This document shows positions 1-13,600 of a stretch of DNA of 46,558 nt, piece by piece. Below the pieces are notes generated by a model. It had not been told where the DNA came from. It ran no database searches and saw only the letters and a list, made by a program, of their open reading frames with translations. The first letter of the stretch is position 1. Every line of letters begins with the position of its first letter. Origin of the DNA: Cudoniella acicularis (lineage: Eukaryota > Ascomycota > Leotiomycetes > Helotiales > Helotiaceae); contig JAAMPI010000265.1 in NCBI GenBank assembly GCA_013054445.1, positions 1 through 46,558 of the forward strand, written 5' to 3'. Position numbers and translations under genes: made by a program.

Positions 1-1032
1 CACACATCGTCCTCCCACGTACTCGTCACACACACTCCCACACACCCCAAAAAAATAAAAAAAATCTTAGCGATCCAAGTCTCAAGATATTACACACGGC
101 TCCGCTTAATAACTTGGATCTTCCTGTAAGCTAGTACCACTGTACGTGTGAGTGCCGACGTAGGTACGAAGGCAAGTGCCGGATACTTACACATACCGGC
201 AAAGCTTACTAGTGTGTTGGTGTTAGCCCTGTGGGGAGGGGTGTATGAAGGGTGACAGAGAATTTTGAGAATACGTAGGTGCTGGATTGTTTGTTTGGTT
301 CGCCCACTTTCTTGCAGCCTTGAACTGTCGATCTACTTTTGAAGTTTTGGAGTTTTGGGAGGACAAAATGGTTATAGGAATGAAAGAAGGTAGGACAGCA
401 CCTTGAAGGATGAGAGAGAAAATGTACTGTATACCAGTTCTCAAATCGCTTTTCTATTTCGCTTTTCTATAGATTCGCGCCTGCCTGCCTGCGTGCGTGC
501 TTGCTGTCTTGCTCATCCATGTGCACCACAAGACGCCTGCCTGTAATACATATATCCACCAGTCATTCAGTCAGTCAGTTAGGTAAGCAAGCAGGTAAAA
601 GCGCAAATGACCATCCAGTCCAGCTTCCACCTACATTCTATGATCGATCGATTGATGGTCAGGCTTGCAACCATAAACACGCCCACCCAATTATTCGCCC
701 TGATGCAAGCCCAGATCGAAAGCCTGCATTATCCCATCCATATCCATCCCAGTCCACTCATCATCCGTTTCTAAAAAATTTCCACCAGTTTGAGCAATCG
801 AGAAAAGGGAAAGGAATGCCAGATACAAAGGCGAAATTATGTACTTGGAAAAAACACAACATGCAAAGATTGAAACTATTCTCTATACGCCCCGCCCTTT
901 GGCTCGGATCAGACCCATCCAATCCTTTTTCGTAAAGCCGCCGGGATGCTTGCCGAAAGATTACAACAAGATAATGTTCTCCAAACCGGGTCTATTTCTT
1001 CACCGAAGACCCTGAAAGTTTTTATATAAATT
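1..1032. other. 3' flank of the transporter gene; no gene seen
   Basis: This stretch lies downstream of the minus-strand transporter gene and contains its 3' UTR. I see no frame with splice signals or recognisable protein motifs. The open frame at 501-935 is low-complexity and shadow-like. Positions 478-510 are a short run of GCCT/GCGT tetranucleotide repeats. A CA-rich and A-rich tract sits at 27-67. Confidence 0.6.
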
Positions 1033-2451
1033 TTAAGGGCTAGTCGTGAAGGAGTTCTTGGCGGCGTTGATGTAGTTTTGCGGGTCGTAGCCCAAACTTG
1101 TGTTTGGCGCAATACCACCAAGGAGAATGACGACCGCGACGATGACAAGCCCAAAGATGACCATCTTGCGGGCGACTGGGCGGTTGGCTCCAAATTCGGC
1201 CCATCGTCGACTAACTTCTTGGATGTATGGCTTCATTTCCTTGTTGCCAAGCTTGTAGTATAGCATACCGCAGAGAGCGATACCATAACCAAAGACCTGA
1301 AGACCAGAGATCTTGGTTCCCCAGATGAGGATGGATGCACACACCAACATGATATCCTTGAGGACACCGCAGAGGGTGAGGACGAGGCCGGAGGTTTTAC
1401 CAATCTAGAATTTGATTAGATAATGTAACGCATAGTATGGAAAGGAACTTACCAAGAAGACCACAGATACATTCAACAAGAATGCGCAGCACGCGTTGCC
1501 GAAGAATGTCCAAAGACCCACAGCGTAAATTTCGGCCATGGTGACTTGAGGGAACTCCCAGAACATGGCGATAGTCAAGTTCATGACTGCGCAAACCGGA
1601 GCAAAATAGTATAGCGACACCAGAGGGTCCATCTTGAATTCAGATCCATTGAGTAACCTTTGTACCATGCAGATTCGGACGGCCTCGAATGCAATGCCTC
1701 CCAATTGATAGAGGAAACCGATCAAGACAAATTCGATTTCACCGAATGAGGCCAAAACCACACCAATAACAATGAAGGAGACGTTGCCGAGCTTTCTGAA
1801 ATCCGGCTTCTCAAGTCCGAGGAACCACCCAGCAATAAGAACCGCGACAGGTGTTGTAGCCTAAAACTTCACGTCAGCCGCTGGATATAATCTGCAGATC
1901 CGGTGCAGCATACCTTTAACATTTGGATAAATGATACACTCAAATACAAGTATGTTAGATTTCCGCAGATCAAACTCAAACTGAAAAATGCTCCGATAGG
2001 GACAATAGCTCGCAGGTATACTCGGCCGGTCATCTTAACAGTCTTGCGCCCATCAAGGAGAGTTGTTGTTCGTGCCATAATTTGCGTCATAATCGTTGCG
2101 AAGACAAGATGCCATGATGTGAGTAGAATGGGGTAATCTTAGAGAAGTGTTAGCAGGGTCCTTCTAGGAGTTTTCTTAAAGACGTACGGAAACCCAGGGT
2201 AGATAGAATCCATTTGTTGAAGAGAATGACGCTGGAACTGAGGGAAATCCAGACCCTACGTACGAGGTCAGTATTGCCTTGGGAATTTGTGGCACAGCCG
2301 TTTTAAACACTCACATCACATAGAATGCTGGATGTATACCACTCGAGGCAGGCTCTGGCAACTTCTCGACATTGGGATTGACGGTCGGTAGAATAGGAGC
2401 TTCAGCTGTCCTCGGAGACTCGCCCGAGATGCGAACTTTTTCTTCGCCCAT
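1033..2451 (-). CDS. TPT/DUF250-fold membrane transporter; candidate UDP-galactofuranose transporter (GlfB/UgtA-like)
   Basis: Five exons on the minus strand: 2315-2451, 2188-2255, 1914-2137, 1453-1860, 1033-1404. They join into one frame of 402 aa with no leftover base. All four introns (48-59 nt) have GT/AG ends. The protein is a multi-pass (about ten segments) triose-phosphate transporter/nucleotide-sugar transporter family member. Visible family landmarks are SVILFNKWIL (about residues 54-63), LLTSWHLVFATIM, LSVSFIQMLKATTPV and ASFGEIEFVLIGF, with a short polar N-terminus of about 40 residues. Fungal family members sit in Golgi or ER membranes and antiport sugar phosphates or nucleotide sugars. 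The substrate cannot be read from sequence. UDP-Galf is inferred because the gene is head to head with the UDP-galactopyranose mutase at 4525, as I recall for glfA/glfB (ugmA/ugtA) in Aspergillus. It could instead be a paralogous orphan TPT transporter. Gene structure is very secure; the substrate is moderate. Confidence 0.88.
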
Positions 2452-4524
2452 TATGTCGAGGGTGAGGAAATGTTACTTGTCGTCTCAAAGGAGGTTCGCG
2501 ATCGCAATAAAGAGAGCGCGAGGTTTCGACGGTGATGAACAAGGAACGATTGACAGGACGCAGTGCCGGGCCTATATCTCTATATCGACTGTGCAGGTGA
2601 ATGCAGAGGGAAGAGAAGAGTGCGCGATGGGATTCCGGGGTTGGAGAGGAGGAAATGTCGAGGCCAGAAAGTTTGGGAGATAGGTACCTCGAAGTGAACG
2701 CAAGCGGCCTCAAATTGGCTAAACCGCTTTTGGAGTATCCACTCGGAGGAGCGATGCGGTGTCAGCCCCTTCTCGCGTGCAGTTGGCGGTAGACGGGCCC
2801 CCTTTTTCAGATCGGCGTTGGCGCCCACTCAGAAGCTCAATTTCGTAACTAGAGTGCTGATTCGCTGCCGGCGATCTGGCAATCGACGCCTCACTCGCTG
2901 GACAGTCCGATTAAAAGGGTTATAAAATTATAAATTACGACATCCCTCTGTTGCAATGCTCGGTGTTCAGTGCCCAGTTGAGAGCCTCACCGGTGCTTGA
3001 CGGCAAGCCGACGGCTTCTTCATCACCGAATATCGGGCTGCCGCCAACCTGTTTCAACTATGTTCTATATATAAAAAAGCGTAGGTGGCGGGACCTTGAT
3101 GTCTGGCGTGTCTAGTCTACCGTGCTCAGTAAAAAAAGGATTATTGGGCGACGACCCAGACCAGTGACGCAACGCAGGAATAATAGAATTTTTTTTTTCC
3201 AGCGAGTGACAAGTGGCCATTTTGAGACTTTTTCCAGAGATCCTATGGGTTTGTAGCCCTGAGAGAAGTCGAGCACGTGTTTAATGGGGCCCTGAGAGAG
3301 GCGTTCTGATATGCAAGGCTCCGCTTTCGTGAGAGGTAGATGAGATGAATCCAATTTGAATAGGTTACCCATGTTGGCTACCCGTTCTGGTACTCCAGCA
3401 AATTCGCAGATAGCGGTCAACCCCGCCACGATCGCACATTTTCTTGCGGCGTTACGAACGAAATGGTCAAGTGCTGGGGACCACAGGTTCCTTTCTGATT
3501 GTTGTTTATTATGTCGAGGCCTCGATGACGCAGGAAACCGCTCGAGGGAAGCTGTGCACCGTGGGACATGACGAACGGCCTATTGTGCTCTTCGAAGAGA
3601 TATCAACGGGGCAATGTTGACCTCCGGTCCTCCACCCTCGAGGGCACTATATTATTTATCCAAAATTATGATAACGCCTCATTTTACTTCTTGTGGGGGT
3701 CGCCGTTACTTGCAGACCGTATACTCGATGCAATAAAGGCACAATGCGTAGCATTTAAGAGAAACTCGGATATTGATATAAGGCTGTACTGTACAAGTCG
3801 ACCGAGTCGCAATTGCGGTTCCTAGATGTGACGCCGGAGCCGCAACGTGGTGGGGTGAACAATACCGGTCGGTCCAAGTGCCAAGCTACTACTGTACAAG
3901 ACTCCAGCTCAGCCCTTTTTGGTTCAGGTGTAATATGGAGACTCCGCTCAAAGCTGGAGTTGATTCCCGTGGCTCTAAATCCAACATGGCGCAAAAACAA
4001 AAACCATAATTTACAATGTTGCAGAAAGCAAACAGAGTGGTTCAGGCGAAAAACTCGAAAAGGGGGCAGCACGGAGAGATTTGAGTCAGGGGTCCAGACT
4101 CCAGATGGGTGTGGCACACTGGCATTGTGTGGCACTGCAGGTGTGTGGCACTGTAGCCGTTGATAAGGGAGATCTGGCCCAAACTGGCCTAGTGGCTTTA
4201 GCAACTTCCAGTCTAACCAGTAGCGCAACTGTCAACAGCAATTGCGCTGGACGGGGACGGGTTGGCTCCGCGTGGTGGGTTGGCTGCCCACCAAACATCC
4301 TAGTCGAAATTATTTCCTATTTGGAAGTCCAGTTGAAACCCAGCCCATTTTCTCACTCTCCTCAACATTCTTTCAAGCCGCAGTCGTTATAGGTATCTAA
4401 ACCCCAGGTTTCTAGCGTCAAGATAGAGCACGATTGCCGTTCTGTCGTTGCAAGCTCAACTACCCCGCCAATTTCAGCGTTTTCGACTCCTCGACCTCGC
4501 CCCGCCGAGGAAGAAGCAATCACC
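2452..4524. promoter_or_regulatory. shared divergent intergenic region between transporter and UGM genes
   Basis: About 2.07 kb separates the start codons of the two divergent genes, so both promoters must lie here. I see no protein gene; the longest frames (for example minus 3755-4228) have no splice logic or family motif. A T-run lies at 3189-3199, and three spaced copies of GTGTGGCAC occur at 4109-4152. The 100 nt before the UGM start codon are pyrimidine-rich (CT-rich tracts around 4355-4375 and 4480-4510), as is common in fungal promoters. No specific factor site is claimed. Confidence 0.55.
4109..4152. repeat. three-copy GTGTGGCAC minisatellite-like repeat
   Basis: The 9-mer GTGTGGCAC recurs at about 4109, 4128 and 4143, separated by ACTG/TGCAG-type spacers, inside the divergent promoter region. 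It may be a chance short tandem or a factor-binding cluster. Confidence 0.5.
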
Positions 4525-6490
<1,966 letters not shown>

Positions 6491-7624
6491 AGTTGACTAG
6501 CTTTCATGTCGGGTCTTGTTTCGGAGAAGAAAGCCATTCGTTATCGAGAGTCAGAGTCAACGGATGTGGCTGGTCGAAGAGGTTTTTGGCAGTGCAGAAA
6601 AGGTCATGCATACGGGTACTTCGCTGGTGTTTTTTTGCTTTGGTACACAAATTTGCACTTTTCTGGTGCAGCATATTTAAGCTGGGGCGCCGGTAGAAGC
6701 CACTTCTCGTGTAAGAGCCTTACACGTAATTGACCACTCAAAAATAGAGAATAGAGCATATACTTTTCAAAGAATTCAGCAATTCAGTTTCCAATATATG
6801 GAGAGGACAGGTTTGGGGGTCGGCGCCCAAGAAAACCATAAGAGAGCAAGCCTTGCTGTCGTCTGGCCCCTTGCTTATATTATATATATTTTCCCATCCC
6901 TTTCGCCTAGTTAGCGGTTTCTGGCCTTTCTTCTCTTATTCAAGTGAGATCGGAGTATAGATATAAAAAGATATTATTTTATATTATTTTGTTTTTTCTC
7001 TTGATATATTATAGTCCATAAATGAACTAAATTTAATCAAGTTCCACCAAGACCAGAGGGTTAGGAAACTAGTCTTACTTGGCCTAATAATTTTTAAGGG
7101 CCATGAACCAAATCATGAAGACCCTGCTGGGGTAGTCACAGTACTATAGTAACTCACAACTATTGTAGTGAGTAGTCTACTTTCACTTACTAAGATAACA
7201 TACTTTTCAACTTTTCGCGAAATAAAGCTGAATTATTTTGCTACTGCGATGGGTTTTCAGTACTGCCTAGGCAAGTTGAACCGAGAGAGCCCGGCTCTTA
7301 GCAAAAACCGGGCCGATTTTTGTTTCGCTTCTCCTTTTTCTTTTCGAGTAATAATGTGGCTCCGTATGGCAACCTGTGATTGGTGGCTAAATCCACCTCA
7401 ACGGGGTAGCTCGCTTGGCGCTTATAGGTACGTCATATCCTGGTATGGAAAAGGCGACTTTGCTCCGGCGACCCTATCGACAACAGCATAGCGTTCTTTC
7501 TGCAAAAACACCAAAAAGAGCTAGACTCACAACGCCCTGAGCCCCTCCTGAATTCTAAAGAGGCTCTGTTTTGTGCTACGGAGGCATGTCTGGAAAGCTA
7601 TGTGCTGAAATTTGATCCTTCATT
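6491..7624. other. intergenic, AT-rich in the middle; no gene seen
   Basis: This is 1.1 kb between the UGM stop and the histidine kinase start. 6870-7020 is strongly AT-rich (repeated TATATAT and TATTTTATATTATT) and probably holds the UGM 3' end-processing signals. 7135-7187 has imperfect inverted symmetry with ACTCAC at 7151 facing GTGAGT at about 7168. The last 300 nt should include the kinase promoter. The short open frame at 7168-7491 shows no family motif. Confidence 0.55.
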
Positions 7625-10600
7625 ATGGATAGCTCGGTCGCATCGGGCAATGACCCGCCTCCTAGATTGTTCGAGCGGCTTTCGCAGATTCCTGGCTATT
7701 GTTGGAACGAGAACAGAGCGCCATTTCATTCAAGCTACGACAACTGGTAACGTGCTTGGAACGTCCTGCTAGTCTCCTCTGCTGATTTAGATAGGCACAT
7801 CTTTGGTTCAAAGGTTTTAACGGCCCAACCTCATCATCACGAACTCGCGAGCAAATCAAAACCACCGTCCGAGACTGAGCTGAAAGGGAAAAGCTATCGA
7901 TATGGCACAGGAAATCAAAAAGTAGCAAGTGGGAGTGAGAGTGGGAGTGAAATTGAAGCCCCTCATAATGAGAATGCAGACAACGCGTCAGTTGAAGTAG
8001 TGGCGCGTGTATCGCTTCACGCCCTGCGGGAAGAAAGAACATATCACATATGCAAGAATCTGATAAAGACGGCGGACCCGAATGGAGACCATATTGTAAA
8101 GCCTATCGACATGATGCGGCTGCCAGGCCAACTCGACGAGGCACCGATTATCGTTTGCATATTTGAGCATCCTGGGCCTAATTACTTACCCAGAGTGATT
8201 GACTATGGACTGGGTTGGTATAAAAGCCGGAAGGTGGGGAATAATTTCGAAGCATTTCGAGAAGATTTTACTCCCACAGAAACAATACCTTTACAGATAT
8301 TTTTGGATTTTGCCATGTAAGCTGGAGATTGATTCCTGGTATCTCATATAAATTAGAGCAGAAGCTAACACCTAGAATATAGTGGAGCCACCGAGTGTAT
8401 TGAAATCCTTCATAACAAGGAGCGTATTGTGCACGGAGAAATCAGAGGCGATGCCTTTCATATGAACCTAACCACCGGGGGTGTCAAGTTGATCAATTTT
8501 GGCTCCGGCTTACGCACTTTCGAACATGGGCTCACAAGCACGGGATGGTCTGCTCTATCCAAGGAAGCCGGGGCTATGACCAAATTGGCTTATATAAGTC
8601 CCGAACAGACAGGAAGAATGCCCGCAGAACCAGACAGTCGAACGGACATATACTCTCTCGGGATATTATTTTGGACAATGCTCACACAACAGCCCCCTTT
8701 TGAAGGCGAAACACCGATGGATATAATTCAAGGTGTACTCGGTCGTCGACTACCTCTTGTCTCCAGTGTTAGACTCGACATTCCAGATGTTATTGGTAGT
8801 ATCATCCAAAAGATGACTGCTAAAACCATTGGCGATCGTTATCAATCTGCTAGCGGTTTGAAGTATGATTTAATCGAGGTCCGCAAACTTCTGGGAGCCG
8901 GTGATTCTAGCTCCCTTCGACATTGGAAGATCGCAACGAGGGATATAAGCTCATTTTTCATTTTGCCAACAACGATGATAGGAAGATCCGAAGAACATGC
9001 TGAGATTGTGAAGATCCTTGATAAAGTCTCAAGGCGACATATTATCACACAAAAGCAAGACATCCACAGTATCTCTTCCGGATCAAGCTTGTCGGACGGG
9101 TTGCGCCTGGATAGTACTGATCTTGGAATTGCTGAAGTCTCTAGTGAGGATAATACAAGCTCCGCCGAAGGTCTATCGCAATCACTTGGAAGGTCGAATT
9201 CCCTGAGCATGTCAGGTGACTCCAGGACATACAAGAGCGGGTCAAGTCAAATGCGGTCCGCGACAAACTCACAACACAACTCTACAGAAATACCGGAGTC
9301 ATCTGTGCGATCAGGTAGCATACTCAGGCCATGGGAGAAAAACAATTCATTGTCTTTGGAATCCAAAAGTGTTGTGGAGAGTGTGGTCTCCGATGGCACC
9401 GGCGGGACAAAAACCGGCTCGGATGGTGTTGGGAGTCTGACCAAAAACCGCAATATCCAAAAATTCCGCCGAAAGGGTCGCTGTGAGGTTATAGCTATTT
9501 CTGGAGCCACCGGATTGGGTAAAAGCTGTCTAGTTCAGTCGGTTCAGGTTGAAGCACGACGGAGGGGCTACTTTGCCAGCTCTAAATTTGACCGGGCAAA
9601 AGAGACACCTTTCGGCCCGGTTCTCAAATTGCTGTCGAGTCTGTTTAAGCAGGTCTTCTCTGAAAATACCGACACTCCTTTTCACCAAATTCTCAAAAAT
9701 TATGTCCGACCAGCTTGGCCGATGTTGCATAAGATGTTAGGCCTCCCGGAATTTCTACTTGGGCCCGCAACCACTTCAGTGAAAGCAAGTCCCTCGAGCC
9801 AGCCGTCACAGAGTTATAACAGAAGTGTCCGCGCCGAAATAAAAAGAAGAGACTCTTCGCCATCAAGCTCTCGTGGAAGCCTATATAGCATGGCCCTGGG
9901 AACCCAAAGCTCTCAAGAATTCCTTCGCGGAGGCACATCCACAAAGTCAATCCGCCTAATGAACACAATTCTGGACATCCTGAGAGTTTTTACGCAGCAT
10001 AAATTTATATGTTTTTCCCTTGATGACCTTCAATTTGCAGATTTAGAGTCCTTGGACTTGATTACCCAAATCGTGGCATCGCGAATGAAAATGGTTATCA
10101 TTATAACTTACCGGCCTGAAGAGGTGCTTCCCGAAAGAATCAAAGGGATAATCGATCCTCCGAATACAGAGGGTATCAGTTTGCACGCCCGATTCCAGTC
10201 TGTACTTAGCCATGCTAACGATTTGTCTAGAATACATCAAAACTGGTGGCGTCGGAATAACCAGAATTGTGCTAAAACCCCTCACTGAGGACGACATTGT
10301 AACATTCGTGGCTGCGACCTTGGGTCGTTCGAAAGAAGATGTGTTGCCCTTGGCACTAGTCATCCAATCCAAGACTGCTGGGAATCCCTTTTATATTCGA
10401 GAGTTTCTCGACACATGTCATCGCAAAAGTTGTATATGGTATGACTACAAACAGACCATTGTGAGGATATCCATGTTCTTTAATTATTTGCCACTTGCTC
10501 CAAAGACTTATTTCAGGCACCCGCACCATGAGGCACTCGCACCGAGAAAGACGCTTTCGCGCCAGACAAGCGTGGCCGCAGACTTTCACGCAAGCGCTAT

Positions 10601-13600
10601 GAATGTCTAGCGCGATGCCTTCAGCCTCTGAGATACACTCACACGAGGGGAGATACTAATATGAGCTGAGGCGCCGATTGCATACTCTTTTAGCAGCCCA
10701 ATGGAAATCTTTTCGCTCCATTTACTCATAAAAAAGAATTGAACAGGAATATGCTGACCCCCGATCTTTTAGTGGTGCTACAGCCTCGATAAAATTTTCA
10801 AACAATTCCAGACAGAAAATTACCACGACACATTAAATAGCGAATTTGTAGTAAACAGATTGAATGAGCTCCCATCAGCTTCAAGGTCTATACTAGCCTG
10901 GGCGTCAATATTAGGGGCGTCCTTTTCTTTTGAGATGATTCAAAGGCTCCTAAGCGGCGAATTTGATTATGATGAGACTGCACATACACCGGAAGATTTT
11001 CGACCTTATTCTTTGTCTCACTCTCAACAAGACGCTGTTGAGGGGCTACAAGCCGCAATCCAGGCATATGTCATTGTTGCTACGAATTCGGATGACAGGT
11101 TTCGGTTCAGCCATGATCGTTACAGCCAGGCCGCGCTTTCCCTCGGGGAGTGTAATGCACCTAAAATGCATTTTATCATCGCCCGGACTCTCATGAAATA
11201 CTACCCATCAGAGGAAAGATCTCGGGATTATACCGCTGCCCACATATACAAATGCACTGATATCATCAACAAGCGCAATACGTATCGACATTCTTACAGA
11301 AAACTTCTCTTCGATTGCGCTCAGGCTGCCGCAGAAAGTGGCGCCCGACCAACGGCTATCAAATACTATGATAGCTGCTTCGCTCTTCTGCAACAAAATC
11401 CTTGGATCGATGGTAGTCCGGATACGTACTACGATGAGACACTTCAACTACATATCAGAGCAGCAGAGTGTTATCTTTACCTCGCACAGTACGGTGCAGC
11501 TAAACGTCTTTTGGCAACTGTTTTCGCAAACGCTAAAACGCCCGTTGATAAGGCGCCAGCTTGGGTTTTGCAATCGAGAATCCTCACCCAAGAGGGTGAT
11601 CCTCCTGCTGCTTTTCAAGCATTGAAGCAGTGTCTTGCTGCGTTGGGCATCAAGGTTGATGACGAACCTACCTTTGAGAAATGCGATAAAGAATTTGAGA
11701 GATTATCTCTCAAAGTCCAATCTATGAACTCCGAAACTCTCCTATCTAATTCCGTGGGTGGAGATTCGAACCTTGCAGCTGTCGGTCCAGTGCTTGTAGA
11801 GACTATAAGTGCTGCCTTCTGGACAAATACGCTCGTCTTCTACCAAATGGCTTTGGTAATGGTGAACACACAGCTCACCTGCGGAAACTTTCCTCAGGCT
11901 GGTATGGGGTTCTTACATCTCGCTACAATCGCAATCAGTCGCTTCAACATGATCCACTTTGCAACTGAAATTGGAAACTTATCGCTGCAATTGATGGATA
12001 GCTGTCGAGATCCCTATACCATGGGGAGAGGAGGTACCATATACTCCCTTTTCGTCGGTCACGTTCACCTGAGCCTCCAAGCTTCTCTATCACAGCTGGA
12101 GGGAGCGTTGGAGTATGCAATACAAGCTGGTGACAGGACATCTACAATACTCAATTTTGGAATTGTGTCAAATCTCAAATTCTTCGCATCTGAAAACGTC
12201 ATGGATCTTGAGAATTTTGTTTCCTACGGTTGCGAAGAAGTTCAAGACTGGGGCCAAGACACCAGAGGCGGAACTATGGCCATTGCTGTTCGACAAGTGT
12301 GCCGTGCCTTGCAAGCAAAAACTAACATAGAAAATCCAGCGGAGGTTATGAGTGATGAGCAGCATAACTCCTTACACTACAAGTCGTGGTTGAAGAGTGC
12401 TCTTAAGTCTAGCGACCGCTCTATATTGTTCTACGAGACAATGGAAATGGTACCCCTTTTCCTCTACGGGCACTACGACAAAGCTATTGAAATAGGAACT
12501 TCTTCACTTCAAAGAGTCGACCTTGTTTGGTCCGCCAGAAATACTCGGTATCTCATGTTCTTCCAAGGTCTAGCGCTCTGTGGACTCATGTGGAGCAAGT
12601 TGCAAGACCCGCGTCGTTCATTAAACAATGACCAACTCAGAAGCGCGGCCGAGTCCCCATCTACTACACTCCCCAGTGAGGAACATCTCCGTGAGCAGAC
12701 CGTGAAGGTGTCACAGCAAGTCAAGTATCTGCAGAAAAAAAATTGAAGATTGGGAATCGGTAAACGACGTTAACTATTTAGCATGGTCGAAACTATTAGC
12801 TGCGCAATGTGCCGAAATGATGGGGGATCACGGAAAAGCCTTGGCATATTATGAGGAGAGTTTGGACCATGCCTCATCAAACGAATTTGTTTTTGAAGAG
12901 GCTCTCGGTAACCATCTCTATGCCGGATTCTTCCTTCGATCAGGAAGTCGCAGAGCTGGGAAGGCAGCGTTGCGAGAAGCAACTCAGCTTTATCGAAAAA
13001 TGGGGGCCGTCGGAATTGCCTCTCATATCGAAGCCGAGCATAGCCTTTTGCTACAAGGACCTACCAAAAATACCGTGGATGCTAAATGTCAGACCGACTT
13101 TGCTGGTGATTCAGCTCCCGTTCAGTACCGGACATTGGAAGGGGATGAGGATGATGAACGCCAACAAACCAGAGCTATAATCACTGAGAGCAAAGGTGAC
13201 AGGATTGGAGCCTGGCAAGTATCATCTCGCCCGGATGCCGGATCCGGCTTGCCTGCGTTAGACATGTTGGACCTTACTTCGATCCTCGAAAGCTCCCAAG
13301 TAATTTCTAGCGTTTTACAGGTAGATGAGCTTCTAAGAACCATGTGCGAAATTATCTTGCAGAACTGTGGTGGGCTTGCAACTTCGGCGGCCATTATCGT
13401 TGAGGAAGATGATCCTTCACCCGGTTGGTCCATTGCTGCCTCAGGAAACCCTGAAAAAGGATCAAATTCCCATATCCCTGGACTCCCACTTAGTGAGACG
13501 GCATTGGTGGCGGAAGGGGTCATTCTCTATTGTACTCGCTTTCGGGAAACGGTTTTTCTCTCGGATATTCTTCATGACGAACGCTTCAGCAACGTTACTG

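Noticed and set aside
501..935. 144-aa plus-strand frame near the left edge
   Set aside because: Low-complexity His/Ser/Pro-rich translation over tetranucleotide repeats and the 3' flank of the transporter gene.
3755..4228. 157-aa minus-strand frame in the divergent promoter
   Set aside because: No motif, overlaps other unrelated frames on both strands, and lies where two promoters must be.
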